From positions 73,360,267 to 73,424,266 of the forward strand of contig CM022946.1 in NCBI GenBank assembly GCA_012931725.1: a DNA stretch of 64,000 bases, given 5' to 3'. The first letter of the stretch is position 1; each line of letters opens with the position of its first letter. Made by a program: the position numbers and the translations under genes. The stretch is from Litsea cubeba. Lineage: Eukaryota > Streptophyta > Magnoliopsida > Laurales > Lauraceae. Below are positions 11,700 through 22,554 of the stretch, piece after piece. The notes below the pieces were generated by a model. It saw only the letters and a list, made by a program, of their open reading frames with translations, did not search any database and was not told the DNA's origin.

Positions 11700-12834
11700 G
11701 GAAATCCTTCAACGGAGTACTTCTACGCTGCTTGTCACAACAAGAGGCTGAAGAAACACTCAAAGAAGTTCATGCTGGTCTTTGCGGAGCACATCAGGCT
11801 GGACCTAAGCTCTATGATCAGATAAAAAGGTTAGGATATTACTGGCCTACCATGGTAGCCGACGCAATGCAATTTGCTAAGCGCTGCCAACAATGCCAAG
11901 TTCATGGAGATTACATTCACATGCCTCCAGAATGGCTGCATCCTACAGCGATCTCATGGCCTTTCGAAGCCTGGGGTATGGACATCATAGGTCCTATTTC
12001 TCCCCCTTCGAGCAAAGGTCATCGCTTCATCTTCGCCGCTACGGATTATTTCTCCAAGTGGTCAGAAGCATTTGCGTTTAACGAAATGAAGACCTCATCA
12101 GTCCTCCAATTCCTGCGCACCAACATCATTTGTCTTTTCGGCATACCCAAAAGATTCGTCCATGATAACGGACCACAATTCCGGGATCATCGATTCTACA
12201 GGTTCTGCGACAAATGCAAAATCCAAAGCTGTCCTTCGACTCCATACAATCCGGCAGCAAACGGGTTAGCAGAAGCTTTCAACAAGACACTCTGCAAAAT
12301 CCTCAAAAAATGGGTCTCTAGTCACAAAAGAGACTGGAGCGACAAAATGTCTGAAGCTTTGTGGGCCTACCGAACCACAGTTCGAGGACCAACCCATAGC
12401 ACACCATTCTCCTTGGTCTATGGATGTGAAGCTGTCGTGCCCTTGGAAGTACAAATTCCTTCCTTGAGGGTATCCTTGCAAAATGACATGACTCAAGAAA
12501 GCAATGTCAAATTGCGACTCCATGAGCTGGACAATCTTGATGAGAGACGGCTCGAAGCTCAACAAAGCATTGAACTTTACCAAGCACGCATGGCAGGATC
12601 TTTCAATAAAAAGTCAGGCAATGCGCCTACAAAAAGAGTGACTTGGTTCTTGCGGTAAAAAGACCAATGGTCTTCGCTCACAAGTCCAAAGGCAAATTTG
12701 AGCCAAAATGGGAGGGACCCTACGTCATCAACAAGGTTTTCTCCAACGGCGCATACGCACTCCTAAACATGGAAGGTGACAGATGTATGCTGCCCATCAA
12801 CGGCATGTTCTTAAAGCGGTACTACCCTTGAAGA
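11700..12834 (+). pseudogene. Integrase of element A
   Basis: It has the N-terminal HHCC zinc finger ('EVHAGLCGAHQAG', 'YYWPTMVADAMQFAKRCQQC') and the DDE core: first Asp in 'EAWGMDIIGPISPP' (about 11976), second in 'FVHDNGPQFRDH' (about 12162), Glu in 'NGLAEAFNKTL' (about 12270). 'WAYRTTVRGPTHSTPFSLVY' and a C-terminal SH3-like/chromodomain-free tail ('FEPKWEGPYVINKVFSNGAY') follow. A one-base deletion near 12615 (GTCAGG instead of GGTCAGG) shifts the last ~70 residues out of frame. The catalytic triad itself is intact. Confidence 0.87.
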
Positions 12835-14297
12835 CTTACCCAACTGGGTAAGAGCAATGCCTGTACGGCCAAAACCGGTTTCCAGGTACACGCTCGCTAA
12901 ACCCACCCTTTTTTAGAATTTTCATGTCAAATATTGAAATTTCTAGAAATTTAAACAATGCTTACTTCCATCGTTTCATTGTTCAAAAAAAAAATCCAAG
13001 TTTAGGAACCTTTCCCTAACTTGACCAAAATTTTCAACCCTTGAACCCAAAATTCATGGTTTGAAACAAAATCCGGATTCAGGGATTTCCACCCTAGTCC
13101 ACCCTGCCTTTTACCGCCAAAATGGCTTTAGGTCAAAATTTATGACCCTCGTGTCTTTAAACAAAAAAAAATGGTTTTTCAAAAAAACCGCGGGGAAGCG
13201 ACGCTTAGTCGATACTCGCACAAATCGGAAGCAAGCGAACCACGTTCGACACTTCCAAAATCGCAGGGAAGCGACATTTCGTCGGTACTTGCAAAATCCA
13301 AAACTGTGGAGACGCAACATTTCAGTTGATATCCACAACCCAAATTTCAAAGGTTCGAAAAAACCTAAAAAAAAAAACATGGAGACGCAACATTTCAGTT
13401 GATATCCATAACCCAAAGGTTCGAGAAAACCATAAATTTCAAAAATCGTGGGGAAACGACATCAAGTCAGTACCCGCAAAACCAAAAATTTTGAAAAGCA
13501 AGGATGCGACATTCCATCGATACTTGCGCCCAAATCCGCGAGGATGCGACATTCCATTGATACTCGCAACCGAATGAGCAAGGATGCGACATTCCATCGA
13601 TACTTGCACCCAAATCCGCGAGGATGCGACATTCCATCGATACTCGCAACCGAATGAGCAAGGATGTGACATTCCATCGATACTTGCAAGAACATTCAGC
13701 AGGGAGGCGACTTTTAGTCGATACTTGCATTTTTTTAAAACCAAACCGGCTATCAATGCCATCAAAACAGGCTGTAAATGCCACAAACCAGCTGTAAATG
13801 CCATCAAAACAGGCTATAAATGCCACAAACCGGCTATCAATGCCACCAAAACAAAACCGGCTATCAATGCCACAAAAAAAAAACTTGCATTTCAAAAAAA
13901 AAATCGGCTATCAATGCCACCAAAAACCGGCTATCAATGCCACCAAAACTGGCTATAGATGCCACAAAAAAATCGGCTTCCATGCCACAAACAAAATCTG
14001 GCTCCCATGCCAAAACAATCATTTGACAAAAGATTTTCACAAAATGACAACCTTTTGATCAAATCCCATTTAGCAATTACTTTTATCACAAAAAGATTCA
14101 AGTGAGCGTAGGGATAAAAAAAAAAAGCATCCCATTTAGCAATTACTTTTATCACAAAAAGATTCAAGTGAGCGTAGGGATAACAAAAAGAGAAAGTGTT
14201 CACAAGCACTACAAAAAAAAAAGAGTACCAAAAAAATACAAGTGGTACCAAAAAAAGAGAGAAGGATGGTTTCTGTAAAAAAAAAATATACAGGAGC
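12835..14297. repeat. Spacer between pol and the antisense gene of A, with two tandem-repeat arrays
   Basis: No gene is supported here. At 13495-13735 a ~40-bp unit ('GATGCGACATTCCATCGATA') is repeated about five times, alternating two spacer versions, so that a ~80-bp higher-order unit is visible. At 13740-14015 a shorter unit around 'CGGCTATCAATGCCA' is repeated ten or more times with poly-A interruptions. At 14050-14180 there are two copies of 'AGCAATTACTTTTATCACAA'. Element C has shorter versions of the same arrays. Confidence 0.8.
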
Positions 14298-17200
14298 TCA
14301 ATCAAAAATAGTCTCCAGCCAAGAGTTCAGCTCCTTAAGCAAGCTTTTGGCCTCATCCGTCAAAGATTCCAAGGCACGCTTCTTCAGGAACCTGCCATGA
14401 GATACTGGGGTGGGCTGTAACCCTTCTTTCGCACTGGGAAGCTTCCCTCGAGCGGTTTTCCATTGTTTGTTCTCATCAAACTTCCTTTTGAGAACTCGAT
14501 CGGCATCCGCAACTCGGTGAATCAGAGCAGTCTCCCTTTCACGAGCCTCTATTATTTCAGTCCACTTGGCAGCAACTTGTGCCTGCAATTGCTCAAGACG
14601 TTTCCTGGCCTCATCGACCTCCCTATCAAGGATGTTAAGGTCATGTGTCAGCCTAATGATGGTTAGCTCTTCTAAGTTCTTCTCTCGGACTGCCTGCTTC
14701 CTGCTTTTTGTAGCCTCATCCAGGTTAGATTGAGCCTTATCCGCAGGGTCCAAGAACATCTCCTTGAAGAACTGATCGTCAGGAAAACCCATGGTCTCAA
14801 ACCACTTGTCACCCAGCTCAATGATCCTATCAACGATCGCCCTGGCACTTGTGACATCCAGACCAGCTTCTTCGGCATCACCGAGAATCTCACGCACATG
14901 CTGGATCATCCCAAATCCGGCATCTAAGTGCCCAGAAAGCAGAGTCTCAATCCAAGAGCTCAGAACCCGCACCACCACCTTCTTCGCAAAAAGAAGAGAT
15001 GGCCTAGCTGAAGATTCGCCCAACTCCGTTGGTCGACTGCTCATGTCATCATCTGTTGAAAGAGTAACAAAAGAACTCTTTCTAGTTGAAGCTGCTCCTG
15101 CTCGGGAAGGAATCTCAGCACGAGGAATCTCCTCAACATTGTCAGAACTGGTCCCAGGAGTCTCTACCTCTGGATTAACCGCTGGCATCCCTTGCTCTGG
15201 AAGCGACGGATCCTCCTCTATCACTTCAAAACCTGCCAAAAGAAACACAAAAAGGTATGAATATAATCCTGTTTGAAAATCATTATCAGGGTTATAACTA
15301 CAAAATACCTTCTTCGACGACTGGCGGAACACTTTCTTCCTCCATGAACTCATCGGAAGCATCATCAACATTTGCGTCCATCGATGGTTCAAAGTCATCG
15401 GAATCCTGTGGCAAGTCAGCTGGCAAGAAATGTGTTAGCAAACCAAGTCACAGACAAAAAAAAAAAAGAGAAGTCATACCAATTGGAGACTCTGGAATCA
15501 CTCCAGAGTCCCTCGGTTCTTCTTCAGGTGCCCCGACAGGATCCGTCACCACCTCATCGACTGGAACCTCAGGCATCACCAAGTCTTCCTCTGCTAAAAG
15601 AAAAAAAGCAGAAACAAGAAGCAAATCAGAACATGGAAAAATCCCATGAAAACAAATGGAAAGAGAAAAAGGAAGAATCATACCTTCACCGACGGTCTCT
15701 TCTTCTCGGCTTCTCTTCTCTGGAGGCTCGTCAGCATCCACTGGCACATCCTCATTAATAGTAAGAGGAACTTCCAAGTCAGGAGAGTCCTCATGCTGCC
15801 CCTTGCTGCGATGATGACTCCTCCCCCTCTTACCCCGGCGGGCTCGCTTCTTAGAGGAACCTGCCCCACTGTCAGAGTCAGGTTTCCCACTTGACTCCTC
15901 ACTGGATGGTCTACTCTTGCCAGTAGGCTCCACGGAAGCTTGCCTCTGTACCTCTTGCATCCAAGCGCCAAGTTCGGCTTCCTCCTGTTCTAGCTGCTCT
16001 AAAGCCTCATCAGGTATTTCTCGAACAGCTTCAGAACCGATGACGCCCTGGTCACCGAGAAAGCCTATCTTGTGCTTCTCTCCAGAAAGGAAGGCCCAAA
16101 CTTCCTCTCGCCGGACGCCATCCGACTTTCCAAGGCCCTTTCCAGATGCCAGCTTCACATCAAGCTCCTTCTTGGAAAGCCCCCGATATGCCGAAAAGCT
16201 CTCCGCGAACCACTTCGCAAAGCCGGCAGTCCTGGAAGTCAGCAACACAGGATAAGAAATCATGGCTGTAGTGTCTTCAGCACTATAGAAAGCCCATGCA
16301 TTTCTCCCATCCTGTAAGCCTCCAAAGCGCTTCACCCTGCTTGAAGGCGCTCCAACAACGCCTTGAGAAAAGCCCAGCTGCAAAGCAAAGCGAGAGGGTA
16401 CATACGGCTGGATGTCGACGAAAAGATGTCTACGGTACACCATCGTGCCGACACGTATGCTGAAAAGCCACTCTCTCTCTGCATTCGTCAAGGAATAATG
16501 CCTTCCCGACCCCGCCCTGGTAGAGTCTCGGGAGGCACCAAAATCAAAAGCCTTCTTCCGCAACTCCGGAGAAAGCTTCACTGAAGACTGCCCCATCTCG
16601 ACGTCCCTGAACCGTCGGATCCTCATGCGGGCAAACCAAAGTGATTTGGACACGGCTTTGCCCTTAGCCAGTCGAATCATCAGAGGATCATCATCCTGTG
16701 CAGCACCCAGCCGGTGGAAGCCAGGACAGTGGTACACGTACCACGAATAAAAGATATGGGCTGAAAATACCCTATTCATGGGAAGCCCAAGCCGAACCAA
16801 AAAAGCAGCAGCCTGCAGTTCGGTACACAGGTAGGAGTAAAGAGCTGGCACCAAAGCAAGCTGCTCTCCAAATGCCATCTGACAAGCCGGAAAAATACAA
16901 TGCGGCCTGATGTGCGTTCCATCTCCTCCAGCAAAAATAGCCTCACAAAGCCAATAAGTGAGGTAAACAGCGAGATCTCTCCGCAGTGCAATGTCAGGAC
17001 ATATGGCGTTTGTACTTGCACAGAAATCTCTCAACTCTTCTTGCATGGCCAAGATCTTCTTTGAACTTGGATCCTGAGCTCAGGCTTCCTGGGTCACGCT
17101 ATCAGAAGACTCCCTGCTATCAAAAAAGTTGGGGAATGAAGAGCTAAAACTCTTCCAACTGCTGGATCTAACTTTCAAACCCTCCTTCTCCTTCAAAAAA

Positions 17201-18481
17201 TCATAGAAGGCGGCGAGCTCAAAGTACATAAGCCTGAACTCCTCAGACTGCCCCTCGAGGACGCTGTCAATCGGCATAAACTCCTCATAGAGTTTGCCGA
17301 GGATGGGCAATCCAGTAATGGCGCTCAGCTCCTTCAAAGAAAAACCAATCTCACCATTTGTCACAACGAAGGTATTGGTTTGTGGGAGGAATGATTCCAG
17401 CATAGCCATGAAGGCTTCGTCGGAAAAGATCACGGTCTCCCTAAAGGCGCGGACCGCATCAAAAATCCCGGCTTCCTTCAAAACGGCGCCACCAATTAGC
17501 AGGACGCGATCAGTCCACGACTTCCACTCGGAGTCAGCATTGAAGCGGCCACGAAGTCGGAAAGGCTTGATCCAATTGCTGCCGTCACCGCTGAAAATAC
17601 CAAGGCCCACCGGTCTCAAATCGACCGACGGATAATCAGAGCCCTGGTAGCCGCTGGATGGCATCAAAAGGTCCATGTCAACAGGCGACCTCTCCGTATA
17701 TCCAGGAGAACCGCCAACAAAAACCCCGGTCTTGATTACATTTGTCCGTCTCACCCAGCTTGGAGGATCCTCCCTCTTAGGGCACGTGGGGACAAGGCTC
17801 AGAATCGATACGGTGCGATCAAACGTCGACCTGGTAGCAACAGTCTTCTTCTCACCATCTGCTGTGAAAGAAAACTGAAAACATCTCCTCTGGTATGTCA
17901 TGTCATCAGGGACTGCATCACCAAAGAAGAAGGTAGGCTTGGGCAAAACGCTCTGATCTTCCATCACCCATGGACGACTGCTTACCATGATCTTATAGAA
18001 TTCCTCTCCCTTGAGAGCGATCAGTCGCTGCCTCATCTCATCTCTGTTGAGGGAGTCGCACTCTTCCAGATTTCTCTCAACATACTGGACCTTCTCAAAA
18101 GCCTGCTGAACGGCCGGATTAGAAGATCTAGAAGATCGACGAGGTACGCTTGTAGCAGGCTCTTTACCCTTGTTCGTTCTGGAGGAACCACCTAAAAAGG
18201 ATGGAAAAGAAAAAGATCAAACATCAAAATGACAGAATCTCACTAAAAAAAATCTGGCGAAATTTTGACATGATGACGGGGCAATTCCGAAGAAAAGGAA
18301 CTATCCCGAAAAAAATAAGAAAGCTTGAAGATGGGCTCAACATCGCTGCGAGCTCCAAATTCCCAAAATTGCGAAAACTTTCAGGTATGCTATCACATCA
18401 TGCTACAAATTTAATTTACAATTGAATGCATGCATGAACATCTAGGTTTGCCAAAAAAAAAGGGGGCATTATCATGATGAG

Positions 18482-18513
<32 letters not shown>

Positions 18514-18837
18514 CTTTCTCAAAAGAAAAAGGAGAAAGAAAAAGAAAAAGAAAAAGAAAAGAAACTTTCTCAAAAAAAAAGAGGGGAAAGAAAACAAAAA
18601 AAAAGAAGAGAAAAAAAAAAGGGGCTGGCCCACAGGCCGTGGCCCACTGGCCACGTGGCCGTACGGCCAGATCCGTACGGCCCACAAACAAAAAAAAAAC
18701 ATGAAAAAAAAGAAAGAAAAAAAGAAAAGAAAAAACATGAAAAAAAAAGAGGAAAACACGTGAAAAAAAAAAGAGAAAGAAGAACTTTTTATCCTACAAT
18801 GGAGTTTTCTTGAAAAAGGGAACTTACTTGAAGCCAT
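14298..18837 (-). CDS. Antisense five-exon gene of element A: plant-mobile-domain-like protein with C-terminal coiled coil
   Basis: My exon model on the minus strand is 18837-18828, 18191-15684, 15590-15480, 15419-15309 and 15232-14298. All four introns (636, 93, 60 and 76 nt) begin GT, end AG and are phase 1. The sum is 3,675 nt, exactly 1,225 codons, and starts MASSGSSRTNKG. Residues ~200-340 resemble the plant mobile domain ('TNTFVVTNGEIGFSLKEL', 'AITGLPILGKLYEEF'). The middle is acidic and S/P/E-rich with a basic KKRARRGKRGRSHHR patch. The last ~150 residues form a charged coiled coil ('DEARKRLEQLQAQV'). The only internal stop is TGA at 17082-17080 (codon 374). Function is unknown; related domains occur in host MAIN/MAIL-type proteins and in transposons. 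Confidence 0.75.
18192..18827 (-). other. Intron 1 of the antisense gene, with a GGCC-rich palindromic patch
   Basis: The donor GTAAGT follows ATGGCTTCAA, and the acceptor TTTTTAG precedes GTGGTTCC. Joining restores an unbroken frame (MASS-GSSRTN). The intron is A-rich on the plus strand (AAAGAAA runs, 18480-18780). It carries a GC-rich island at 18624-18685 where GGCC occurs repeatedly, including the inverted pairs 'GGCCGTGG/CCACGTGGCC' and 'CCGTACGG' twice. Confidence 0.65.
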
Positions 18838-18957
18838 TGATGGAGAAGAAGAAGAAAAATCTTGAAGATCTTGAAGAAGAAGAACTCTTGGTCTTGAAGC
18901 CCTCTTGAGATTATTGCAAAGGAAAGTAATAAGAGCAAGAGATCCAACCTCCTCCTT

Positions 18958-18967
18958 GCTTTTATAG
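18958..18967 (-). promoter_or_regulatory. TATA box of the antisense gene in A
   Basis: The minus strand reads CTATAAAAGC about 120 bp upstream of the ATG at 18837. That leaves room for a transcription start about 30 bp downstream and a ~90-nt 5' UTR. It is independent of the LTR promoter and points against gag-pol. Confidence 0.6.
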
Positions 18968-19943
18968 AGGAGAGCAAACCAAAGAAGGAAAGAAGAAAAA
19001 GGTAAGTGTTACTAATTAGTAACCTTACCAAAAGAAAGAAATTAGAAAGATTCTTTCCCAAAAGAAAGATATCTTGAGGGATTCTCTCCCAAAAAGAAAT
19101 CAATGAGAGATTTTCTCCCAAAAAGAAATCAATGACGGATTCTTTCCTAAAAGAAAGATATCTTGAGATATCCTATCCCAAAATAAAGGGAATATGAGGG
19201 ATTCTCTCCAAGTAAAGATATTCTTAGATATTCTCTATCCAAATGAGATATTTTTGGATATTCTTTACAAAAATGACACCATATGAGATCTAAGCCATTT
19301 CAAAAGCTTAAGGTCCCATGGGTTAGCCCATATGAGCCAGGTTTGACCACCTAGGCCCTTAAAAAAAAAAAAAAATTGAGCTTTTAGTCAAAGAGAAATC
19401 CCTCTTACCAAGAGCATATAAAAATGGTTCCATGCCTCTTTCGAGTTGATTCAACCATACAAAGAGAATTTCAAGCCCCATGAGCTTCCAAAAATCAAAA
19501 CCATCCAGCCTCACATACCAAATTGAGCCAAAATCTTGAAATTGACATTCCACAAAAATCAAACCAAATCCTGATCCCCTAACTTGCCACATACAGCCTG
19601 TTAGGTCACAAGATCAAAACCAAAATTGATCCCCCAACATTCCACATACAGCTTGTTGGGTCACACGATCAAAACCAAACCTGATCCCCTAACCTGCCAC
19701 ATATAGCCTGTTAGGTCACAAGGTCAAAACCCAAATCCACATCCCTGATGTCATCTTCAAAACTTTGCCTCGAGATGGTACGTGATCCCTTTCACTACCA
19801 TAAAATTCCCCTGGAAGCTCAAAAGGCTACAAATACCAAAAAGAAAAATTGCTCAAAGACTCTTGGTCAAGTCACAGGCTCTCCTTCAAAATCTCTTCGA
19901 GGCACATCGACTACAAAAGTTAAGCAACTCGTCGCTGTACCTC

Positions 19944-19954
19944 GAGGGGGCATT
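19944..19954 (+). promoter_or_regulatory. Polypurine tract of element A
   Basis: GAGGGGG followed by CATT lies immediately before the 3' LTR start TGTTGACACC. This is the usual place for the plus-strand primer of reverse transcription. Confidence 0.7.
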
Positions 19955-22554
19955 TGTTGACACCAAAAATGTCACTTTGCCTCTTCAAGATCCAAAGAGC
20001 TACATGAAGTCGCAATCTGCCATAAATAGGCAATGCTACTTCCAAAAATCAAATCTTGTCAGAATCAAACAAAAACTGCAAGATCCTTCAAGACAGCCAA
20101 AAGAGGAGTACACAAGAAGTTTCGGGCCATTTCAAAATCATTTGGCCTAACTTCGCTTCTCCGACAGCTGAAAAGGAGCTCTCGGCGGCAAAAGCATCGG
20201 AGACACCAAATCTTCGATCAGAGCCGGTGGATGGTCTCAAAATACTTCCAAAAGGCTCCACGTCAAGTTCCGAGTCAAACCGACAACGTTTGACCCTACA
20301 TCAACCCTCGAACAGCTAAATCAAGCCTCTCGGCGGCGAGAACCACCGAGGCCATTACTCATCAGATAGAGCACATGGACAGCTTCAAAATGCTTATAAA
20401 GGGCTACACATCAAATTTCAGGTCATTTCAACAACATTTGACCATAGTTTGACGCTCGGAAGCCAAATCAGGCCTCTCGGCGGCAAAGCCCTCCAGGACC
20501 ATGGTTTCCAAGACAGAGCCTATGGATCATCTTAAAATGACTCCAATAGGTTCCCTGTCAAATTTCAAGTCAATCGGACATCGGTTGACCGCACATCAAA
20601 CCGCGACATCTTCATCGCGATAAAAGCAAGTCTACTGGTGATAGGACCCCAAACGGCTTCAAAACTCAAACAAAAGCCTATGGTTGTTTTTATTTATTGC
20701 TCAGCAGGCTTCACACCAAATTTGAGGTCATTCCGACATCGTTTGGCCCAGTTTCAGCTTCTGACGGAAAATTGGCAGCTCTGCGCGACAAAGTCTTCGG
20801 CTTTCTCAGGAAATTGGAAACTTTGCAAAATAAAATGCAAGGATTCTCATTAGGTTTCCTACAAAGAAATCAGGCCAATAAATGATCAAAATGTCAAGGA
20901 AAAGTACAGGAGAAAAAAGAATCGAAAAAGAGCAAAAACGGACACAAAACGGGACAAAAAGGGGGGAAAACCCCCCAGGGTTGCCGGCGACCTTGGAGCC
21001 CGGGGTCGCCGGGAAGTCCCCGGAAACCCCGATTTTCGACGTTTTTTCGAGATTCGAAGTGCCCAGCCTCTGGTACTTTCCAAAATTCGTGCTTTTGAGA
21101 CACCAAATCCTCTGACATCCGTCCAAAACACGGGTTAATCATCAAGAGTATCAAAAACAATATTGATCGCCACCCGGTCAACCAAAAAAAGTGTGCTTTC
21201 TACCCGACCGATCGAGAAATCGACAGGACAGATGGCACCGACCCGCTGTTGGCAACAAACACCTGAAATTACATGGTCGTCTGATGTCGATCTACATGAA
21301 GATCCATCGATGATCATCGACAGAAGAATCCCAAAAGACGCGGCACGGCCCGCGACTCTTCAGCTGCTCGGCGACCACTTAATGCGATTAATTGACTAGC
21401 TTTATTACAGTCATTAATCCATTTCTTTGGACGGACCAATCAGAAGCAAGCATCCGGGAGTTACAAGTCAAGAGATTCATGGCATTTAACCCATGAAACT
21501 CCTCCCATCATGGCGATTAAAGGCGATTAAATGCCCTCAATCTCCTCCGGCCAATCAGAAGCCAAGAAAAAGGAGTTACAAAATAAACAATTCAATTTTG
21601 TAACTCCTCCCATTATGCAGCTTTATGACAATCAAGGCTCATAAACCCTCCTAAATGGCTACCTAAAAGCCTATAAATAGGAGAGCTCTCCAAGAAGAAA
21701 GGACAGAGAATGAAAAAGAGAGAGAACGAAAATCACAGACAGAAGCACAGAAATTCAGAGAAGGAAAAGAGAGAAAACTCTGCGGAAGTTCTACACCGGC
21801 CACCGCTACAAGGTGACAAAAGTCCCTTGGGGGGTACCCCCCCCCCCAAGGTCCTTGCCTTCTCCTCCTGCCTCCAATGGCTTAGATGTGGCTTTTCAGC
21901 CCGTCTACTCGGCTTTTTATTGGACATAGGACCTCCTTTTGGTCTTTGTCCTCTAAAAACCTGAGGTTATAGCCAAGCCAAGCGAATCAATAGCATCCTC
22001 TGTTCTCATCTGCATGGATGATGGCGAAGCCCACATATGGCTTGCGACCGTCAATCTAAACGAGTCCCCCACAATCTCCTGAGAAGTTAGATCCTCCTTT
22101 TCTTGCTTTTCATTGTAGTTTGTATTTTTTCAAAAGAGACAAAAATCACAACTCTTGTCTTTCATTATTATTAAGGATTGTAAATCGGCTATAAACGCCA
22201 AAATCGGCTATAAACGTCAAAATCGGCTATAAACGCCAAAAATCGGCTATAAATGCCAAAATCGGCTATAAATGCCAAAAAAAATTGCCTTTCACGGCAA
22301 ACCAAGAAAATGTCTCTTTTCTTAAATATATGTGCAATGGAAAACTTGAAAGAAGTTGATTTCCTTTTTACTTGCGAAGGTTGATCTCCGGATCACCACT
22401 TGCAATTCCAAGTAAAATAGAAAATCTGGCACACCCTCACAAAAAAAGAAATGTTGATGCACGCCCCTGCCCCCTGGTTACGAAAGGGTCGGAACCAAAC
22501 GGACTCCCACGTCCGCCGACCTCGGTAGGAACCGAGCAGGAGCGCGGTCCATCA
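19955..22554 (+). repeat. 3' LTR of element A (family T, full length 2,600 bp)
   Basis: It starts TGTTGACACC and ends GGTCCATCA. It contains several ~130-bp diverged U3 units sharing 'CTCGGCGGC' and 'AAATTTC(A)GGTCATTTC'-type text (20080-20760), a near-palindrome GGTTGCCGGCGACC (20979-20992) and a TATA box TATAAAT at 21672-21678. It also has a G-run/C-run hairpin at 21825-21851 and a run of 'GGCTATAAACGCCAAAATC' repeats (22188-22272). It matches the C and D LTRs along its full length. Confidence 0.92.
21672..21678 (+). promoter_or_regulatory. LTR TATA box (element A)
   Basis: CCTATAAATAGGAG is shared by the LTRs of A, B (4161-4167, minus), C (38851-38858, minus) and D (45902-45909, minus). 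It is about 1.7 kb into a full-length LTR, so U3 is unusually long. Confidence 0.7.

Larger units (their letters stand above)
7581..12834 (+). pseudogene. pol: Pol polyprotein (element A): protease, RT, two RNases H, integrase; inactivated
   Basis: Domain order is protease, a G-patch-like segment, RT, connection/RNase H, archaeal-type RNase H, and integrase with its C-terminal domain. This would be the replication polyprotein, but it is broken. The frame changes at the gag linker (~7545). About 180 bp is lost near 10322, removing the RT YVDD motif and shifting frame. Single-base deletions near 10735 and 12615 (relative to C) separate RNase H and the integrase tail. The reading frames are therefore about 7581-10361, 10362-10742, 10730-12658 and 12643-12834. 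The C-terminus 'MFLKRYYP' is followed by a stop. Confidence 0.88.
18838..19954. repeat. Upstream region of the antisense gene and 3' end of the A interior, with repeats
   Basis: No further gene is seen. From about 19040 to 19265 a ~40-bp degenerate unit ('GGATTCTCTCCCAAAAAGAA', 'AGATATCTTGAG') is repeated. From about 19558 to 19732 a 55-bp unit is present three times ('CCACATACAGCCTGTTAGGT'). Both arrays lie just upstream of the antisense TATA box, so they could be promoter repeats; that is inference. Confidence 0.6.
5152..22554 (+). mobile_element. Element A: family-T Tat-type Ty3/gypsy retrotransposon, gag to 3' LTR
   Basis: Plus strand: gag (its N-terminus lies beyond element B, outside the window), pol, a spacer with tandem repeats, an antisense multi-exon gene, a polypurine tract and the 3' LTR. 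The dual RNase H in pol and the antisense gene between pol and the 3' LTR place it in the Tat group. Its right end GGTCCATCA (22554) abuts the matching antisense gene of element C, with predicted target duplication GCCTT (22555-22559). It is defective: nonsense codons, frameshifts and loss of the reverse-transcriptase active site. Confidence 0.88.

Noticed and set aside
13495..13735. Regular ~40-bp repeats considered as a CRISPR array
   Set aside because: The intervening 'spacers' are not unique but alternate between two versions, and the array lies inside a plant retrotransposon.
18416..18837. Phe/Leu/Ser-rich frames on the minus strand (FFFFSFF)
   Set aside because: They translate the T-rich strand of intron 1 of the antisense gene.
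21825..21851. Hairpin considered as a rho-independent terminator
   Set aside because: The context is a eukaryotic LTR; a bacterial terminator makes no sense here.
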